Position numbers and translations under genes: made by a program. The notes beneath the pieces are model-generated. The model did not search any database. It had not been told where the DNA came from and saw nothing but the letters and a program-made list of their open reading frames with translations. DNA of 64,000 nt. It comes from Proteobacteria bacterium HN_bin10 (GTDB lineage: Bacteria > Pseudomonadota > Alphaproteobacteria > Caulobacterales > Aquidulcibacteraceae). The DNA lies in assembly GCA_002083515.1 (NCBI GenBank), contig LWDN01000035.1, forward strand, positions 198-64,197, read 5' to 3'. Positions 39,985 to 50,000 of the stretch are shown piece after piece. How positions within the stretch are numbered: the stretch's first letter is position 1; every line of letters begins with the position of its first letter.

Positions 39985-40094
39985 CGTCATTCCGGGGCTC
40001 AGCGAAGCTGAGAACCCGGAATCTAGGGGCCGACATGCAGTCCTGTCACCTTCTGGCTTCCGGGTTCATCGCTGCGCGATGCCCCGGAATGACG
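39985..40094. repeat. ~105-bp palindromic repeat, copy 4
   Basis: The element starts CGTCATTCCGG and ends CCGGAATGACG, with GGCTCAGCGAAGCTGAGAAC, and TTCCGGGTTCATCGCTGCGC and GATGCCCCGG inside. It fills the whole gap between the metallopeptidase stop and the TonB-receptor start, and contributes the first ATG (39990) of the receptor frame. Confidence 0.9.
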
Positions 40095-40101
40095 AGAGAG
40101 A

Positions 40102-41862
40102 TCAGCGTCGCGGTCCGTCGAGCGCTTCATAAGTCACCAGCGTAAAGCGCGTGCGTTCGCTCTCGCGCATGCGCTGAGCGATGACCTCGTGCAGGTCCGG
40201 GCGCCACACCGCCCAGCGATCGACGAAGGCGTTGGCGGCGTTGCGGTCGCCGGCGCGCTGGATCGCCAGCACTTCGCGCAGCAGGCTGGTCACCGCTTCG
40301 GGATAGCGGCGATAGTCGATGCGCAGGCGTCCGTTCTCGAAGCGCAGCGCGCCGCGATCCAAGAACCAGTTCCACTGCATCAGCTGCATGGTGTTGTAAG
40401 GTTGCTCGCGGCGCGGCCGGTTCTTCTGCAGCACGCGGCGAATGCCCGAGGCGTAAATGCCGCGCAGCTGCGCGTCGGTGAGCCGCCCGCGCTCGCGCAG
40501 GATGCGCGCCGAGGTGAGCGAGACGAGATCGGCCTTCATCTCCTCTAGGAGATCGGCGGTGTCTTCGAGCGCGGCGTCGAGATCGCGCCCGTCGGAGGTC
40601 TGATCGACGCCGAGATAGTGGCCGATCTCGTGCCAGAGCGTGCGGTAGAAGCCGCCCTCGGGCGTCAGATCGCCGGCCTGCTCGCCGACCACGGCCGCAG
40701 CGAAGGCGCGCTGGGTCTCGGCGAAAATCTCATCGCTCAGCAGGATGTTGCCGCGCATCAGGATGGTGCGGCCGTACTGGCGCGCCAGATAGGCTTCGTT
40801 GGGCAGGATAGTCGCGGTGTTGGCGCCGCGCGCCTGACCGAAATCGGCGATGACGTTGTAGACGCCAACCGGAATGTCGCTGCGCACCTCGCGATGATGC
40901 GCGTAGGGGAGCGCATTCTCGACGACCTGGATATCAGCGAGCGCCGCTTGCAATTCGTCGCTGCGGGCGCGGTCGCGCACCAGCAGCGAAAGCGAGAAGA
41001 AGGTCTTCACGCCATAGAGCGCATCGTCATAGGTCTCGTAGGCGCCGATCTGGGCGTTGAGGTTGCCGGTGAAATCGCCCGTCACCCAGGCGGCGTCGCC
41101 GCCCTCGTAATCGTCGGCCAGCAGGTCGCGTGCGCGCAAACGCAAATAGCGCGCGAACGCCGGATCGTCTGTCTCCATAACCCGCGCTGCGCCATGCAGC
41201 CGCTCGTAGATGAACATGATGTCGTCGGCGTAGGCGATAGAATAGGGCACGGCGAGATAGTCGGTGCTGTCGACGATTCGCACCCAGATGCCGGGATGCA
41301 GCGTCTGCAGCGCCGGATAGCGCCGCAAAACCGCCCGCACGCGCTCGCGGTTCTCGGGCGTCGCGGGCCAGACCACGCTGCGATCGTCCAGGAGTTCATC
41401 GCGCCGTCTCGGGTTCGCGGCGAGAAAGGCGTCGAAGGCCTCGCGGGTCGTGCCCGGCGGATAGACATTACGCGCCGGCGTTTCGGGCGCGACGGTCAGG
41501 AACGGTTCGCGGGTGTTGTCGAGCGTGGTGGCGATCGGCCCGGAATTCAAGCGGAAAAGATCGTTCTCGGCGCGCAGCTCCGGATGCGCCGCGAGAAAGT
41601 CCGCCGCCGCCAGCCCCTCGGGATGCCGCTGCGCGATGTACAGCCGGTGCATGCGCTCGCCGGCCGCGAGCAGATCCCGTACGGCCACTTCTTCGCTTGG
41701 CGTCAACGCCGAAAGATCGGGCGCCAGATGCAGGCGCTGCGTTCGTTGCAGGATCGCCTCGGCCCGCGCCGGATCGAGCGCCGGCGCCAGATTGGCCGGA
41801 GCGGAGGGCGCGGTGGCGCAGGCGGCGAGGCCCAAGGCCAGGGCGAAGCTCAGATTTTTCAT
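40102..41862 (-). CDS. M49-like zinc metallopeptidase lipoprotein
   Basis: The 586-residue protein has a lipoprotein signal (MKNLSFALALGLAACAT, lipobox LAAC) and a C-terminal catalytic region. That region contains FYRTLWHEIGHYLGVDQTSD followed about 25 residues later by LLEEMKADLVSLTSARIL. This resembles the dipeptidyl-peptidase III (M49) pair HELLGH...EECRAE, but the zinc motif here is a plain HExxH (HEIGH) without the extra residue of classic M49. Activity on peptides is likely. Substrate is unknown. Confidence 0.8.
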   Translation of the reverse strand: MKNLSFALALGLAACATAPSAPANLAPALDPARAEAILQRTQRLHLAPDLSALTPSEEVAVRDLLAAGERMHRLYIAQRHPEGLAAADFLAAHPELRAENDLFRLNSGPIATTLDNTREPFLTVAPETPARNVYPPGTTREAFDAFLAANPRRRDELLDDRSVVWPATPENRERVRAVLRRYPALQTLHPGIWVRIVDSTDYLAVPYSIAYADDIMFIYERLHGAARVMETDDPAFARYLRLRARDLLADDYEGGDAAWVTGDFTGNLNAQIGAYETYDDALYGVKTFFSLSLLVRDRARSDELQAALADIQVVENALPYAHHREVRSDIPVGVYNVIADFGQARGANTATILPNEAYLARQYGRTILMRGNILLSDEIFAETQRAFAAAVVGEQAGDLTPEGGFYRTLWHEIGHYLGVDQTSDGRDLDAALEDTADLLEEMKADLVSLTSARILRERGRLTDAQLRGIYASGIRRVLQKNRPRREQPYNTMQLMQWNWFLDRGALRFENGRLRIDYRRYPEAVTSLLREVLAIQRAGDRNAANAFVDRWAVWRPDLHEVIAQRMRESERTRFTLVTYEALDGPRR

Positions 41863-42278
41863 GGGAGTGGCGTAGCACGCGCGCTCACCCGCGCCAAAGC
41901 GGCGTCAATGGGGAGGCGGATTTCAAGGTTGGATGGGGGCTGATGTCAGCCTGCCGCCGATGCGTGGATGCCCGTCGGCGACACCGGCAAGATCGCCGAC
42001 GGCCTGTGCGATCGCCGAATTGCCCGGAAAAGGCAACGGCAAGGCAAATCTGACCGCGTTTGATGTCCATCAACGCGTTGATGTTTGAGCATCAATGCAA
42101 CGCAAAAAAGGCGGCCACACATTTGGGCTGCTCCGAGCCCTGGCGCCTAAGGCTCCCTTTTTGATGCGATGGCGCCATGGCCGAGCGCGGCGGGCCGATG
42201 AATGGGTCAAAGGCCTGCCGCGCCAAGGGAGGCGCGCGGAAACGCCGTCTCCTCCCGTGTTTGGAAAGGGGCGGCGGC
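41863..42278. other. 416-bp intergenic region before moaA
   Basis: No gene is visible in this stretch. It holds an FNR/DNR-type palindrome (42059-42072) and a second nearby symmetric sequence, TTGATG-TTTGAG-CATCAA (42078-42095). It ends with a purine-rich GGAAAGGGG ribosome-binding site for moaA. The 42100-42270 part is GC-rich leader sequence. No riboswitch fold was recognised, though a Moco-type element cannot be excluded by eye. Confidence 0.6.
42059..42072. promoter_or_regulatory. FNR/DNR-type box upstream of moaA
   Basis: TTGAT-GTCC-ATCAA is a perfect match to the FNR/DNR consensus TTGAT-N4-ATCAA. It lies 207 bp upstream of the chosen moaA start, so the transcript would have a long leader. 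The Crp/Fnr regulator just downstream of moaA is the likely binder. Confidence 0.75.
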
Positions 42279-43256
42279 GTGCAGCGACTTCAAGACGGTT
42301 TCGGCCGTCGTTTCCCGTACTTGCGGCTATCGATCACCGAGGCGTGCAATTTTCGCTGCACCTATTGCTTGCCCAACGGGTACCGAAAGTCGGCGCCGCA
42401 CGATTTCCTTTCGGTCGATGAAGTATCGCGGCTCGTTCGCGCTTTTCACGCGCTTGGCGTCCGAAAAGTGCGGCTTACGGGCGGCGAGCCGAGCGTACGC
42501 AGAGATCTGACGGCAATCATCGCGGCGGTCGCGGCTACGGGCGTTGAGAAGGTGGCGCTGACAACAAACGGATGGCGCCTGGCGCGCGACCTACATGACT
42601 GGGTGCAAGCTGGACTCACGCACTTGAACGTGAGTGTCGACAGCCTCGACCCTTCCGTCTTCGCGCGTGTGACGGGCCATGACAGACTTACGGACGTGCT
42701 CGCCGGCGTCGATGCTGCACTGGCGTGTTCGCAACCCAAGGTGAAGCTGAACGCGGTTTTGCTTCGCGACACCTTGGCAGGGGGATTCGACGCGTACGCA
42801 TCGTTCCTGATGGATCGGGCGATCAGCGTGCGCTTCATCGAGTTGATGCGCACCCGCGACAATGCAGCTTTCTTCGCGGCGCAGCATGTCGCGGGACCCG
42901 AGTTGCGGAACTGGCTAAGCGAACGGGGTTGGTCACCGGTCGCGCGTCACTACGACGATGGCCCCGCGATGGAGTTCTCACATCCCCACTATCGAGGCCG
43001 CTTCGGTTTGATTGCGCCGTATGCGCCCGGATTTTGCGATAGCTGCAACCGGCTGCGCGTGACGGCGCGCGGCAAGCTGCGCCTTTGCCTGTTTGGCGAA
43101 GGCGGCGTGGATCTGCGCGATTTGCTGCAGAGCCGCGCAGACAGCGCCGCGCTTCAAGCGCGCATTCGCGGCGCTCTCCACGCAAAGCCCGCGGCGCATC
43201 GGCTTCGCGAAGGCATCTCCGGAGATACGCGCCAGCTGGCTGACGTCGGCGGCTAA
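42279..43256 (+). CDS. moaA: GTP 3',8-cyclase MoaA
   Basis: MoaA is the radical-SAM enzyme that starts molybdenum cofactor synthesis from GTP. The 325-residue protein has the SAM [4Fe-4S] motif TEACNFRCTYCLPNGY and the C-terminal second cluster FCDSCNRLRVTARGKLRLCL. I start at GTG (VQRLQDGFGRRFPYLRLSIT), which aligns with normal MoaA N-termini and follows GGAAAGGGG; ATGs at 42177 and 42201 would add about 26-34 atypical residues. The C-terminus lacks the terminal GG of many MoaA proteins, ending DTRQLADVGG instead. It is convergent with the NarR-like regulator (4-bp overlap). Confidence 0.93.
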   Translation: MQRLQDGFGRRFPYLRLSITEACNFRCTYCLPNGYRKSAPHDFLSVDEVSRLVRAFHALGVRKVRLTGGEPSVRRDLTAIIAAVAATGVEKVALTTNGWRLARDLHDWVQAGLTHLNVSVDSLDPSVFARVTGHDRLTDVLAGVDAALACSQPKVKLNAVLLRDTLAGGFDAYASFLMDRAISVRFIELMRTRDNAAFFAAQHVAGPELRNWLSERGWSPVARHYDDGPAMEFSHPHYRGRFGLIAPYAPGFCDSCNRLRVTARGKLRLCLFGEGGVDLRDLLQSRADSAALQARIRGALHAKPAAHRLREGISGDTRQLADVGG

Positions 43257-44044
43257 GCGGCGCCGGCGCGTTGATGCTCCGTCGACCATACTTCTGCATC
43301 CGCCTCGGCCAGAAGGGGCGCACGCGGCGCATAATTGTCGATCAGCGGATCGGGCCGAGCTAAGCGCTCGAGGTCACGTAGTTTGCCCAGGCGGACGTCC
43401 GCTCCGTTCACCTCAACGCCATAGCCGCCCAGCGTCGCGAAGGCGCGCGACAAGTTTTCGGGCGTCATGCCAAGGAGCGCGGCCAACACGCGTTTCTCGT
43501 GCGGCAAATGAATCTTCTCGCCCCCGCCGGACTTCGCGCGCAAGGTGAGCAGATAGTTGGCAAGGCGCTCGACGCCGCCGCGCAGCTTCTGGTTCTTGAT
43601 CGTGCGTACAAGGCCACGATAGCAGCCTGACAGTTCGCGCGCGATGGCGACCGCGAACGCAGAATCCTCAGCCATATTCTGACGAATGGCGTCACCGGAA
43701 ATCATGAGAATTTCACAGCGCTCCAGTGTCCGTGCGGACATCAGCGCATCGGCGTCGAGGACCACCGCCGCCAGGATGAAGGTCGAAACGGGACGCAGGA
43801 TCGTCAGCGTGGTTTCTTTATCCTTCCAGGTGCCCTGCAATTCGACTTGCCCCTCGAGCAAGACGTAAAGGAAATCAACCGGGTCGCCTTCGAGCAGCAA
43901 CGTCGTGTTTGCCGGAAAACGCTGGAGGTAGGCCGTGCCGGTGACGCGGCCGAAGGTATCGTCGCTGACGTTGGCGAATATGGGCAGGGCGCGAACTTTC
44001 GGGGCGTCGGTGGGGCGCATGAATTCCTCCCTCTCGAGATTCAT
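43253..44044 (-). CDS. Crp/Fnr-family regulator without Fe-S cysteines (NarR/DNR-like)
   Basis: The 263-residue protein has an N-terminal cyclic-nucleotide-type beta-barrel (LPIFANVSDDTFGRV, TTLLLEGDPVDFLYVLLEGQ), a dimer helix and a C-terminal HTH. The recognition helix LGMTPENLSRAFATL has the Glu-x2-Ser-Arg that reads TTGAT half-sites. Only two cysteines (RCE and GCY) are present, so an FNR-type [4Fe-4S] cluster is not possible. NarR and DNR proteins of this kind respond to nitrate/nitrite or NO. It is divergent from narK, with two to three cognate palindromes between them. An ATG at 44020 is an alternative start. Confidence 0.9.
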   Translation of the reverse strand: MNLEREEFMRPTDAPKVRALPIFANVSDDTFGRVTGTAYLQRFPANTTLLLEGDPVDFLYVLLEGQVELQGTWKDKETTLTILRPVSTFILAAVVLDADALMSARTLERCEILMISGDAIRQNMAEDSAFAVAIARELSGCYRGLVRTIKNQKLRGGVERLANYLLTLRAKSGGGEKIHLPHEKRVLAALLGMTPENLSRAFATLGGYGVEVNGADVRLGKLRDLERLARPDPLIDNYAPRAPLLAEADAEVWSTEHQRAGAA

Positions 44045-44070
44045 GGATACGCCGCGCGCTCACGTGCGTC

Positions 44071-44084
44071 TTGATTTCCGTCAA
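44071..44084. promoter_or_regulatory. FNR/DNR-type box 1 between regulator and narK
   Basis: TTGAT-TTCC-GTCAA matches the FNR/DNR consensus except for one base in the second half. It lies 27 bp upstream of the regulator's own start and may mediate autoregulation. Confidence 0.65.
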
Positions 44085-44122
44085 ATCCGTGAGCGGCCCG
44101 ATGGAGAATCGGCGGCGCCGAG

Positions 44123-44136
44123 TTGACCGAAATCAA
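44123..44136. promoter_or_regulatory. FNR/DNR-type box 2 between regulator and narK
   Basis: TTGAC-CGAA-ATCAA matches the FNR/DNR consensus with one mismatch (C for T in the first half). It is 197 bp before the narK start. A further half-site-like sequence, TTAACGCAAATCAA, is at 44238-44251, closer to narK. Confidence 0.6.
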
Positions 44137-44237
44137 GCGATGCGGGCGGCTATCGCAATCGAAGGCCAGAAATTGGCCCGGCTGCGGCCTCGCGCAATTG
44201 CGGCGGCCAATTATTTCGCTCGTTTGAGGTTTGCCGC

Positions 44238-44251
44238 TTAACGCAAATCAA
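44238..44251. promoter_or_regulatory. degenerate FNR/DNR-type box near narK
   Basis: TTAACGCAAATCAA keeps one good ATCAA half and a weak TTAAC half. Its position, 82 bp before the narK ATG, is suitable for activating narK transcription. The weak match makes this tentative. Confidence 0.4.
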
Positions 44252-44332
44252 GCGCCGCTTCGCGCGCGCACGCCATGCTGCGGCCCACCAGAGAGATCGA
44301 CCCCGCGAGGGTTGAGCAAAGGGGCGAAGATC

Positions 44333-47071
44333 ATGGTCACAACCGCGGAAAGACCAGCGCCTGGCGCGGGCGGCGCACTGTGGATGAGCACGATCGCATT
44401 CACCACGTGCTTCGCGGTTTGGACCATCTTTTCGATCCTCGGCGTGCAGATCAAACAGGATCTGGGCCTGACCGAAACGCAGTTCGGCTTGCTGATCGGC
44501 ACGCCGATCCTGACCGGCTCGCTCATCCGCCTGTTCTTGGGCGTCTGGACGGACCAGATTGGCGGGCGCATCGTCTATGCCGGCGTCATGCTCGCGGCGG
44601 CGGCGGCGACCTTTCTGCTATCTTATGCGGAGACATATCCGCAGTTCTTGCTGGCGGCGCTTGGCGTAGGGATCGCCGGCGGCTCGTTCGCCGTGGGGAT
44701 TACCTACGTCTCGAAATTCTATCCGCAGAAACAACAGGGCACGGCGCTCGGGATATTCGGCGCCGGCAATGTCGGCGCTGCGGTGACGAAGTTCGCGGCG
44801 CCGGTGGTGCTGGCGGCAATGGGCTGGGAGGCGGTGGCGCAGATCTGGGCGGCGGGTCTTGTCGTCATGGCCGTCGTCTTCTTCTTGACGACCAAAGACG
44901 ACCCCGATCTTCAGGCCCGGCGCGAGACGGGAGTCAAACCGCGTTCGCTCGCCGAGCAATTCGAACCGCTCAAGAATATCCAAGTTTGGCGCTTTTCGCT
45001 CTATTATTTCTTCGTCTTCGGCGCCTTCGTGGCGCTGGCGCTGTGGCTGCCGCGCTATCTGATCGGCGCCTACGGCTTCGACCTGAAGACTGCTGGCATG
45101 ATCGCCGCCGCGTATTCGATCCCGGCCTCGCTCTTCCGCATCTACGGCGGCCATCTGTCGGATAAGGTTGGCGCGCGCAAGGTGATGTACTGGACGTTCC
45201 TCGTCTCAATGGCGGCGACGTTCGTCCTTTCCTATCCGGCGACCACATACATTGTCGACGGCATTGAAGGTCCGATCCAGTTTCGCTTCGCGCTCGGACC
45301 TATCGGTTTCATCGTTGTCGCCTTCGTGCTCGGCTTCTTCATGAGCTTGGGCAAGGCCGCCGTCTTCAAGCACATCCCGATTTACTACCCCAAGGACGTC
45401 GGCGCGGTTGGCGGACTTGTGGGCATGATCGGCGGTCTCGGCGGCTTCGTTCTGCCCATCCTCTTCGGCATGCTGAACGATCTCACCGGCGTCTGGACCA
45501 GCTGCTTCATGTTGCTGTTCCTGATCGTTTCCGTTTCGTTGTTGTGGATGCACTTCGCCATCCTGCACATGGAGCGCGAGGCAGCCGCGAAGTCGCTGGA
45601 AGGCTTGCCGCAGCTGCCGGAAATGCAGCCGATCCATACGCCGAAGCAGGCCGAAGCGCTTGCGCCGAAGCTGATCGAGGATTGGCGTCCGGAGGACGCG
45701 GACTTCTGGGCGAACACCGGTAAGGCCGTCGCCAATCGGAATCTGTGGCTGTCGATTCCGGCCCTGCTGCTCTCGTTCGCGGTCTGGATGGTTTGGTCGA
45801 TCGTGGTGGCGAAGCTGCCAAGCATTGGCTTCGACTACGATACCGACCAGCTCTTCTGGCTGGCGGCGCTGCCGGGGCTTTCCGGCGCGACTCTGCGCAT
45901 CTTCTACAGCTTCATGGTCCCGGTGTTCGGCGGCCGTCTCTGGACGACAATCACCACCTGGTCGCTGCTTGCGCCTGCGCTCGGCATCGGCTTCGCCGTG
46001 CAGAACCCGGAGACGCCCTATTGGGTGATGCTCGCACTGGCGCTGCTCTGCGGCTTCGGCGGCGGCAATTTCGCGTCATCGATGTCGAACATCTCGTTCT
46101 TCTTTCCGAAACGCGAAAAGGGCAACGCGCTGGCGCTCAATGCCGGCCTCGGCAATCTCGGCGTGAGCGTCATGCAATTCATCGTGCCGATCATCATCAC
46201 GATGGGCGTGTTCGGCGCGCTGGGGGGCGAAGCGCAGGTGACCGCGGAGGGCGAGCGCCTGTTTCTGCAGAACGCCGGCTTCATCTGGGTTCCGTTCATC
46301 GTCGCCAGCGCGTTCGCGGCATGGTTCGGCATGAACGACCTTTCGACCGCCAAGGCCTCGTTCGCCGATCAAGCGGTCATCTTCAGGCGCGCGCAGAATT
46401 GGATCATGTGCTGGCTCTACACCGGCACGTTCGGCTCGTTCATCGGCTATTCCGCGGCGTTCCCGCTGCTGACCAAGACGCAGTTCCCCGATGTGAATGT
46501 GCTGCAGATCGCTTTCCTCGGGCCGCTGGTGGGCGCGGTGTCGCGGTCGCTGACCGGCTGGGTGTCGGACAAGTACGGCGGCGCCAAGGTCACGCTGGCG
46601 GTGTTCGCGCTGATGATGCTGGGCACGGTCGGCGTGCTCTACTTCCTGGCGGCGAAGGATCAACCAGGGGCGTTCGCCGGTTTCTTCGCGTCGTTCATGG
46701 TGCTGTTCTTCGCCAGCGGGGTCGGCAACGCGTCGACGTTCCAGATGATCCCCGCGATCATGCGCAAGGAAGTGGCGCGGCTTGAGCCGCAGCTGTCGCC
46801 GGCGGATCAGATCAAGCAGGCGGAGAAGGAAAGCGCGGCGATCACCGGCTTTACCTCGGCGATCGCAGCCTACGGCGCGTTCTTTATCCCGAAGAGCTTT
46901 GGCTTCTCCATCAGCGCGACGGGCGGAGCGGAAGCGGCGCTCTACGGCTTCCTTGCCTTCTATGTCTCTTGCCTCGCGATCACTTGGTGGGTGTACGCGC
47001 GGCCGGGCGGGCTTCTGTTCGATGTCGAGAACGCGCGCCGCGCCTCGTCCAATCCCGCCATCGTTCAATAA
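44333..47071 (+). CDS. narK: NarK1-NarK2 fusion nitrate/nitrite transporter
   Basis: The 912-residue protein is about twice the length of a single NarK and contains two complete major-facilitator modules. The first (residues about 15-430) begins GALWMSTIAFTTCFAVWTIF and includes LGVGIAGGSFAVGITYVSKF. The second (about 480-900) begins NLWLSIPALLLSFAVWMVWS and includes the nitrate signature GFGGGNFASSMSNISFFFPK. Fused NarK of this kind in Paracoccus combines nitrate uptake (NarK1, H+ symport) with nitrate/nitrite exchange (NarK2). The start follows AAAGGGGCGAAG. It is the first gene of the narKGHJI operon. Confidence 0.94.
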   Translation: MVTTAERPAPGAGGALWMSTIAFTTCFAVWTIFSILGVQIKQDLGLTETQFGLLIGTPILTGSLIRLFLGVWTDQIGGRIVYAGVMLAAAAATFLLSYAETYPQFLLAALGVGIAGGSFAVGITYVSKFYPQKQQGTALGIFGAGNVGAAVTKFAAPVVLAAMGWEAVAQIWAAGLVVMAVVFFLTTKDDPDLQARRETGVKPRSLAEQFEPLKNIQVWRFSLYYFFVFGAFVALALWLPRYLIGAYGFDLKTAGMIAAAYSIPASLFRIYGGHLSDKVGARKVMYWTFLVSMAATFVLSYPATTYIVDGIEGPIQFRFALGPIGFIVVAFVLGFFMSLGKAAVFKHIPIYYPKDVGAVGGLVGMIGGLGGFVLPILFGMLNDLTGVWTSCFMLLFLIVSVSLLWMHFAILHMEREAAAKSLEGLPQLPEMQPIHTPKQAEALAPKLIEDWRPEDADFWANTGKAVANRNLWLSIPALLLSFAVWMVWSIVVAKLPSIGFDYDTDQLFWLAALPGLSGATLRIFYSFMVPVFGGRLWTTITTWSLLAPALGIGFAVQNPETPYWVMLALALLCGFGGGNFASSMSNISFFFPKREKGNALALNAGLGNLGVSVMQFIVPIIITMGVFGALGGEAQVTAEGERLFLQNAGFIWVPFIVASAFAAWFGMNDLSTAKASFADQAVIFRRAQNWIMCWLYTGTFGSFIGYSAAFPLLTKTQFPDVNVLQIAFLGPLVGAVSRSLTGWVSDKYGGAKVTLAVFALMMLGTVGVLYFLAAKDQPGAFAGFFASFMVLFFASGVGNASTFQMIPAIMRKEVARLEPQLSPADQIKQAEKESAAITGFTSAIAAYGAFFIPKSFGFSISATGGAEAALYGFLAFYVSCLAITWWVYARPGGLLFDVENARRASSNPAIVQ

Positions 47072-47080
47072 GGACTCACA

Positions 47081-50000
47081 ATGAGCCACGTCCTCGATCG
47101 CCTGCTGTTCTTCACACGCAAGACCGAGACCTTTGCGAACGGTCACGGCGTGATGAACAACGAAGACCGCACCTGGGAGGAGGCCTATCGCCATCGCTGG
47201 CAGCACGACAAGATCGTGCGCTCCACCCACGGCGCCAATTGCACCGGCTCGTGCTCGTGGAAGATCTACGTCAAGGGCGGCATCGTCACCTGGGAGACGC
47301 AGCAGACCGATTATCCGCGCACGCGGCCCGACCTGCCCAACCATGAGCCCCGCGGCTGTTCGCGTGGGGCGTCGTACTCCTGGTACCTCTACTCATCCAA
47401 CCGCGTGAAATACCCGCTGGTTCGCGCACGGCTGGTGAAATTGTGGCGCGAAGCGCGCGCAAGCAAAGCGCCGATCGCGGCATGGGCGTCGATCGTCGAG
47501 GACGAAGCGAAGCGCAAATCCTATATGACGCGCCGCGGCGGCGGCGGCTTCGTCCGCGCCAAGTGGGATGAAGTTACCGAGATCATCGCCGCGGCGAACG
47601 CCTACACAGTGAAGAAGTGGGGGCCGGATCGTGTGTTCGGCTTCTCGCCGATTCCCGCGATGTCGATGATTTCGTACGCGGCGGGTGCGCGCTATCTGCA
47701 ATTGCTCGGCGGCGCCTGCGGTTCTTTCTACGATTGGTATTGCGATTTGCCGCCGGCCAGCCCGCAAACTTGGGGCGAACAGACCGACGTGCCCGAGAGC
47801 GCGGATTGGTACAATTCCGGCTTTATTATTGTCTGGGGCTCGAATGTGCCGCAGACGCGCACGCCCGACGCGCACTTCTACACCGAGGTGCGTTACAAAG
47901 GCACGAAGTCGGTCGTCATCAGCCCGGACTATTCAGAGGCTTCGAAATTCGCCGACCTGTGGATTAGCGTGAAGCAGGGCACGGACGCAGCGCTGGCGAT
48001 GGCCATGGGCCATGTGGTGCTCACCGAGTTCCATCGCGATCGCGAAGTGCCGTACTTCCGCGACTATGTGCGCAAGTACTCCGACATGCCGTTGCTCGTG
48101 CGCCTGGTCGCGAAGGATGGCGCCTATGTTCCGGAGCGATTGCTGCGCGCCTCGGATTTTGCCGACAATCTGGGGCAGGCGAATAATCCGGACTGGAAAA
48201 CCGTTTCTGTCGATGAGACGTCGGGCGAGATCGTTGTGCCGTCGGGCGCCATCGGCTTTCGCTGGGGCGAACAGGGCAAGTGGAACCTTGAGGAGAAGGA
48301 TGCGACCGGTCGCGACGTAAAGCTGCGCCTCGGGCTCAAGGGCGCGCATGATCGGGTCGCAGAAGTGCTCTTCCCATACTTCGCCAACACTGCGTCGAAC
48401 GGCTTCGCATCGACCGATCACCCGAGCACGCTCAAGCGCAACATCCCGGTGAAGAAGTTGGCGCTGAAGGACGGCGATGCGTTGGTCGCCAGCATCTACG
48501 ATCTGTTTCTTGCCAATTACGGCGTCGATCAAGGATTGGGCGGCGAGCATCTGCCCAAGAGCTTCGACGATCTCGAGCCATACACGCCCGCCTGGGCCGA
48601 GGCTGTGACCAGTGTTCCGCGTGCGCAGATCATCGCCACCGCCCGCGGCTTTGCCTCGAACGCGGAGAAGACCAATGGCCGTTCGATGATCATCATCGGC
48701 GCCGCGATGAACCATTGGTATCACATGGATATGAATTACCGGGGGGTGATCAACCTTCTGGTGATGTGCGGCTGCGTCGGCCAGTCCGGCGGCGGCTGGT
48801 CGCACTATGTGGGTCAGGAAAAATTGCGGCCGCAATCGGGCTGGGCGCCCATCGCCTTCGCGTTGGATTGGATCAGGCCGCCGCGGCAGCAGAATTCGAC
48901 GAGCTTCTTCTACGCGCACACCGATCAATGGCGCTACGAAACGCTTGACGTCGATGAATTGTTATCGCCGACCGCGCCTGAGGGCGCGTGGGGTCAGACC
49001 TTCATCGACTACAACGCCAAGGCCGAGCGCCTGGGCTGGCTGCCATCGACGCCGGCGCTCAAGCTCAATCCGCTCGAAGTGTGCCGGCGCGCGAAAGCGG
49101 AAGGCATGGACGCGAAGGCGTACGCCGTGCGCGAGCTTTCGGCGAAGCGGCTCGAAATGAGCTGCATGGACCCAGACGCGCCGGAAAACTTCCCGCGCAA
49201 CATGTTCGTGTGGCGCTCGAATCTGCTGGGTTCGTCAGGCAAGGGTCACGAATATTTCCTGAAGCATCTGCTCGGCACGTCCCACGGCGTCATGGGCAAG
49301 GATTTGGGCGCGGATGGTCGCCGCAAGCCCGTCGATGTGAAGTGGCGCGAGCAGGGGCCGGAGGGCAAGCTCGATCTTCTCGTCACCATCGATTTTCGCA
49401 TGAGCACGACGGCGGTCTATTCCGACATCGTGCTGCCGACGGCGACCTGGTACGAGAAGAACGATCTCAATACTTCCGACATGCATCCTTTCATTCATCC
49501 GCTGACAGCGGCGGTGGACCCGGCGTGGGAATGCCGTTCGGATTGGGACATATTCAAAGGCATCGCCAAGAAATTCTCCGAAGTGGCGCCGGAAGCCTTG
49601 GGCGTGGAGCAGGATCTGGTGTTGGCGCCGATCCAGCACGACAGCCCGGCGGAACTCGCGCAAGGACCGGAGCCGAAGGATTGGTGGAAAGGCGAGTGCG
49701 AACTGGTTCCCGGCAAGACCGGTCCGAACATGGTCGTCGTCGAGCGCGACTATCCCAACCTCTACAAGCGCTTCACCGCCCTCGGCCCGCTGATGACGAA
49801 GGTCGGCAATGGCGGCAAAGGCTTGGCGTGGAACACCGAGCACGAAGTGGAGGCGCTGGGCAAGTTGAACGGCGTCGTCGCTGAAGAGGGCGCCACCAAG
49901 GGCTTGCCGCGGATCGAAACCGACATCGACGCCTGCGAAGCGGTGTTGATGCTGGCGCCGGAAACCAACGGCGAAGTGGCGGTCAAATCCTGGGAAGCTC

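Noticed and set aside
42078..42095. TTGATG-TTTGAG-CATCAA as a second FNR box
   Set aside because: The half-sites are spaced by eight instead of four bases, which does not fit FNR/DNR dimers; noted only as a symmetric sequence in the intergenic entry.
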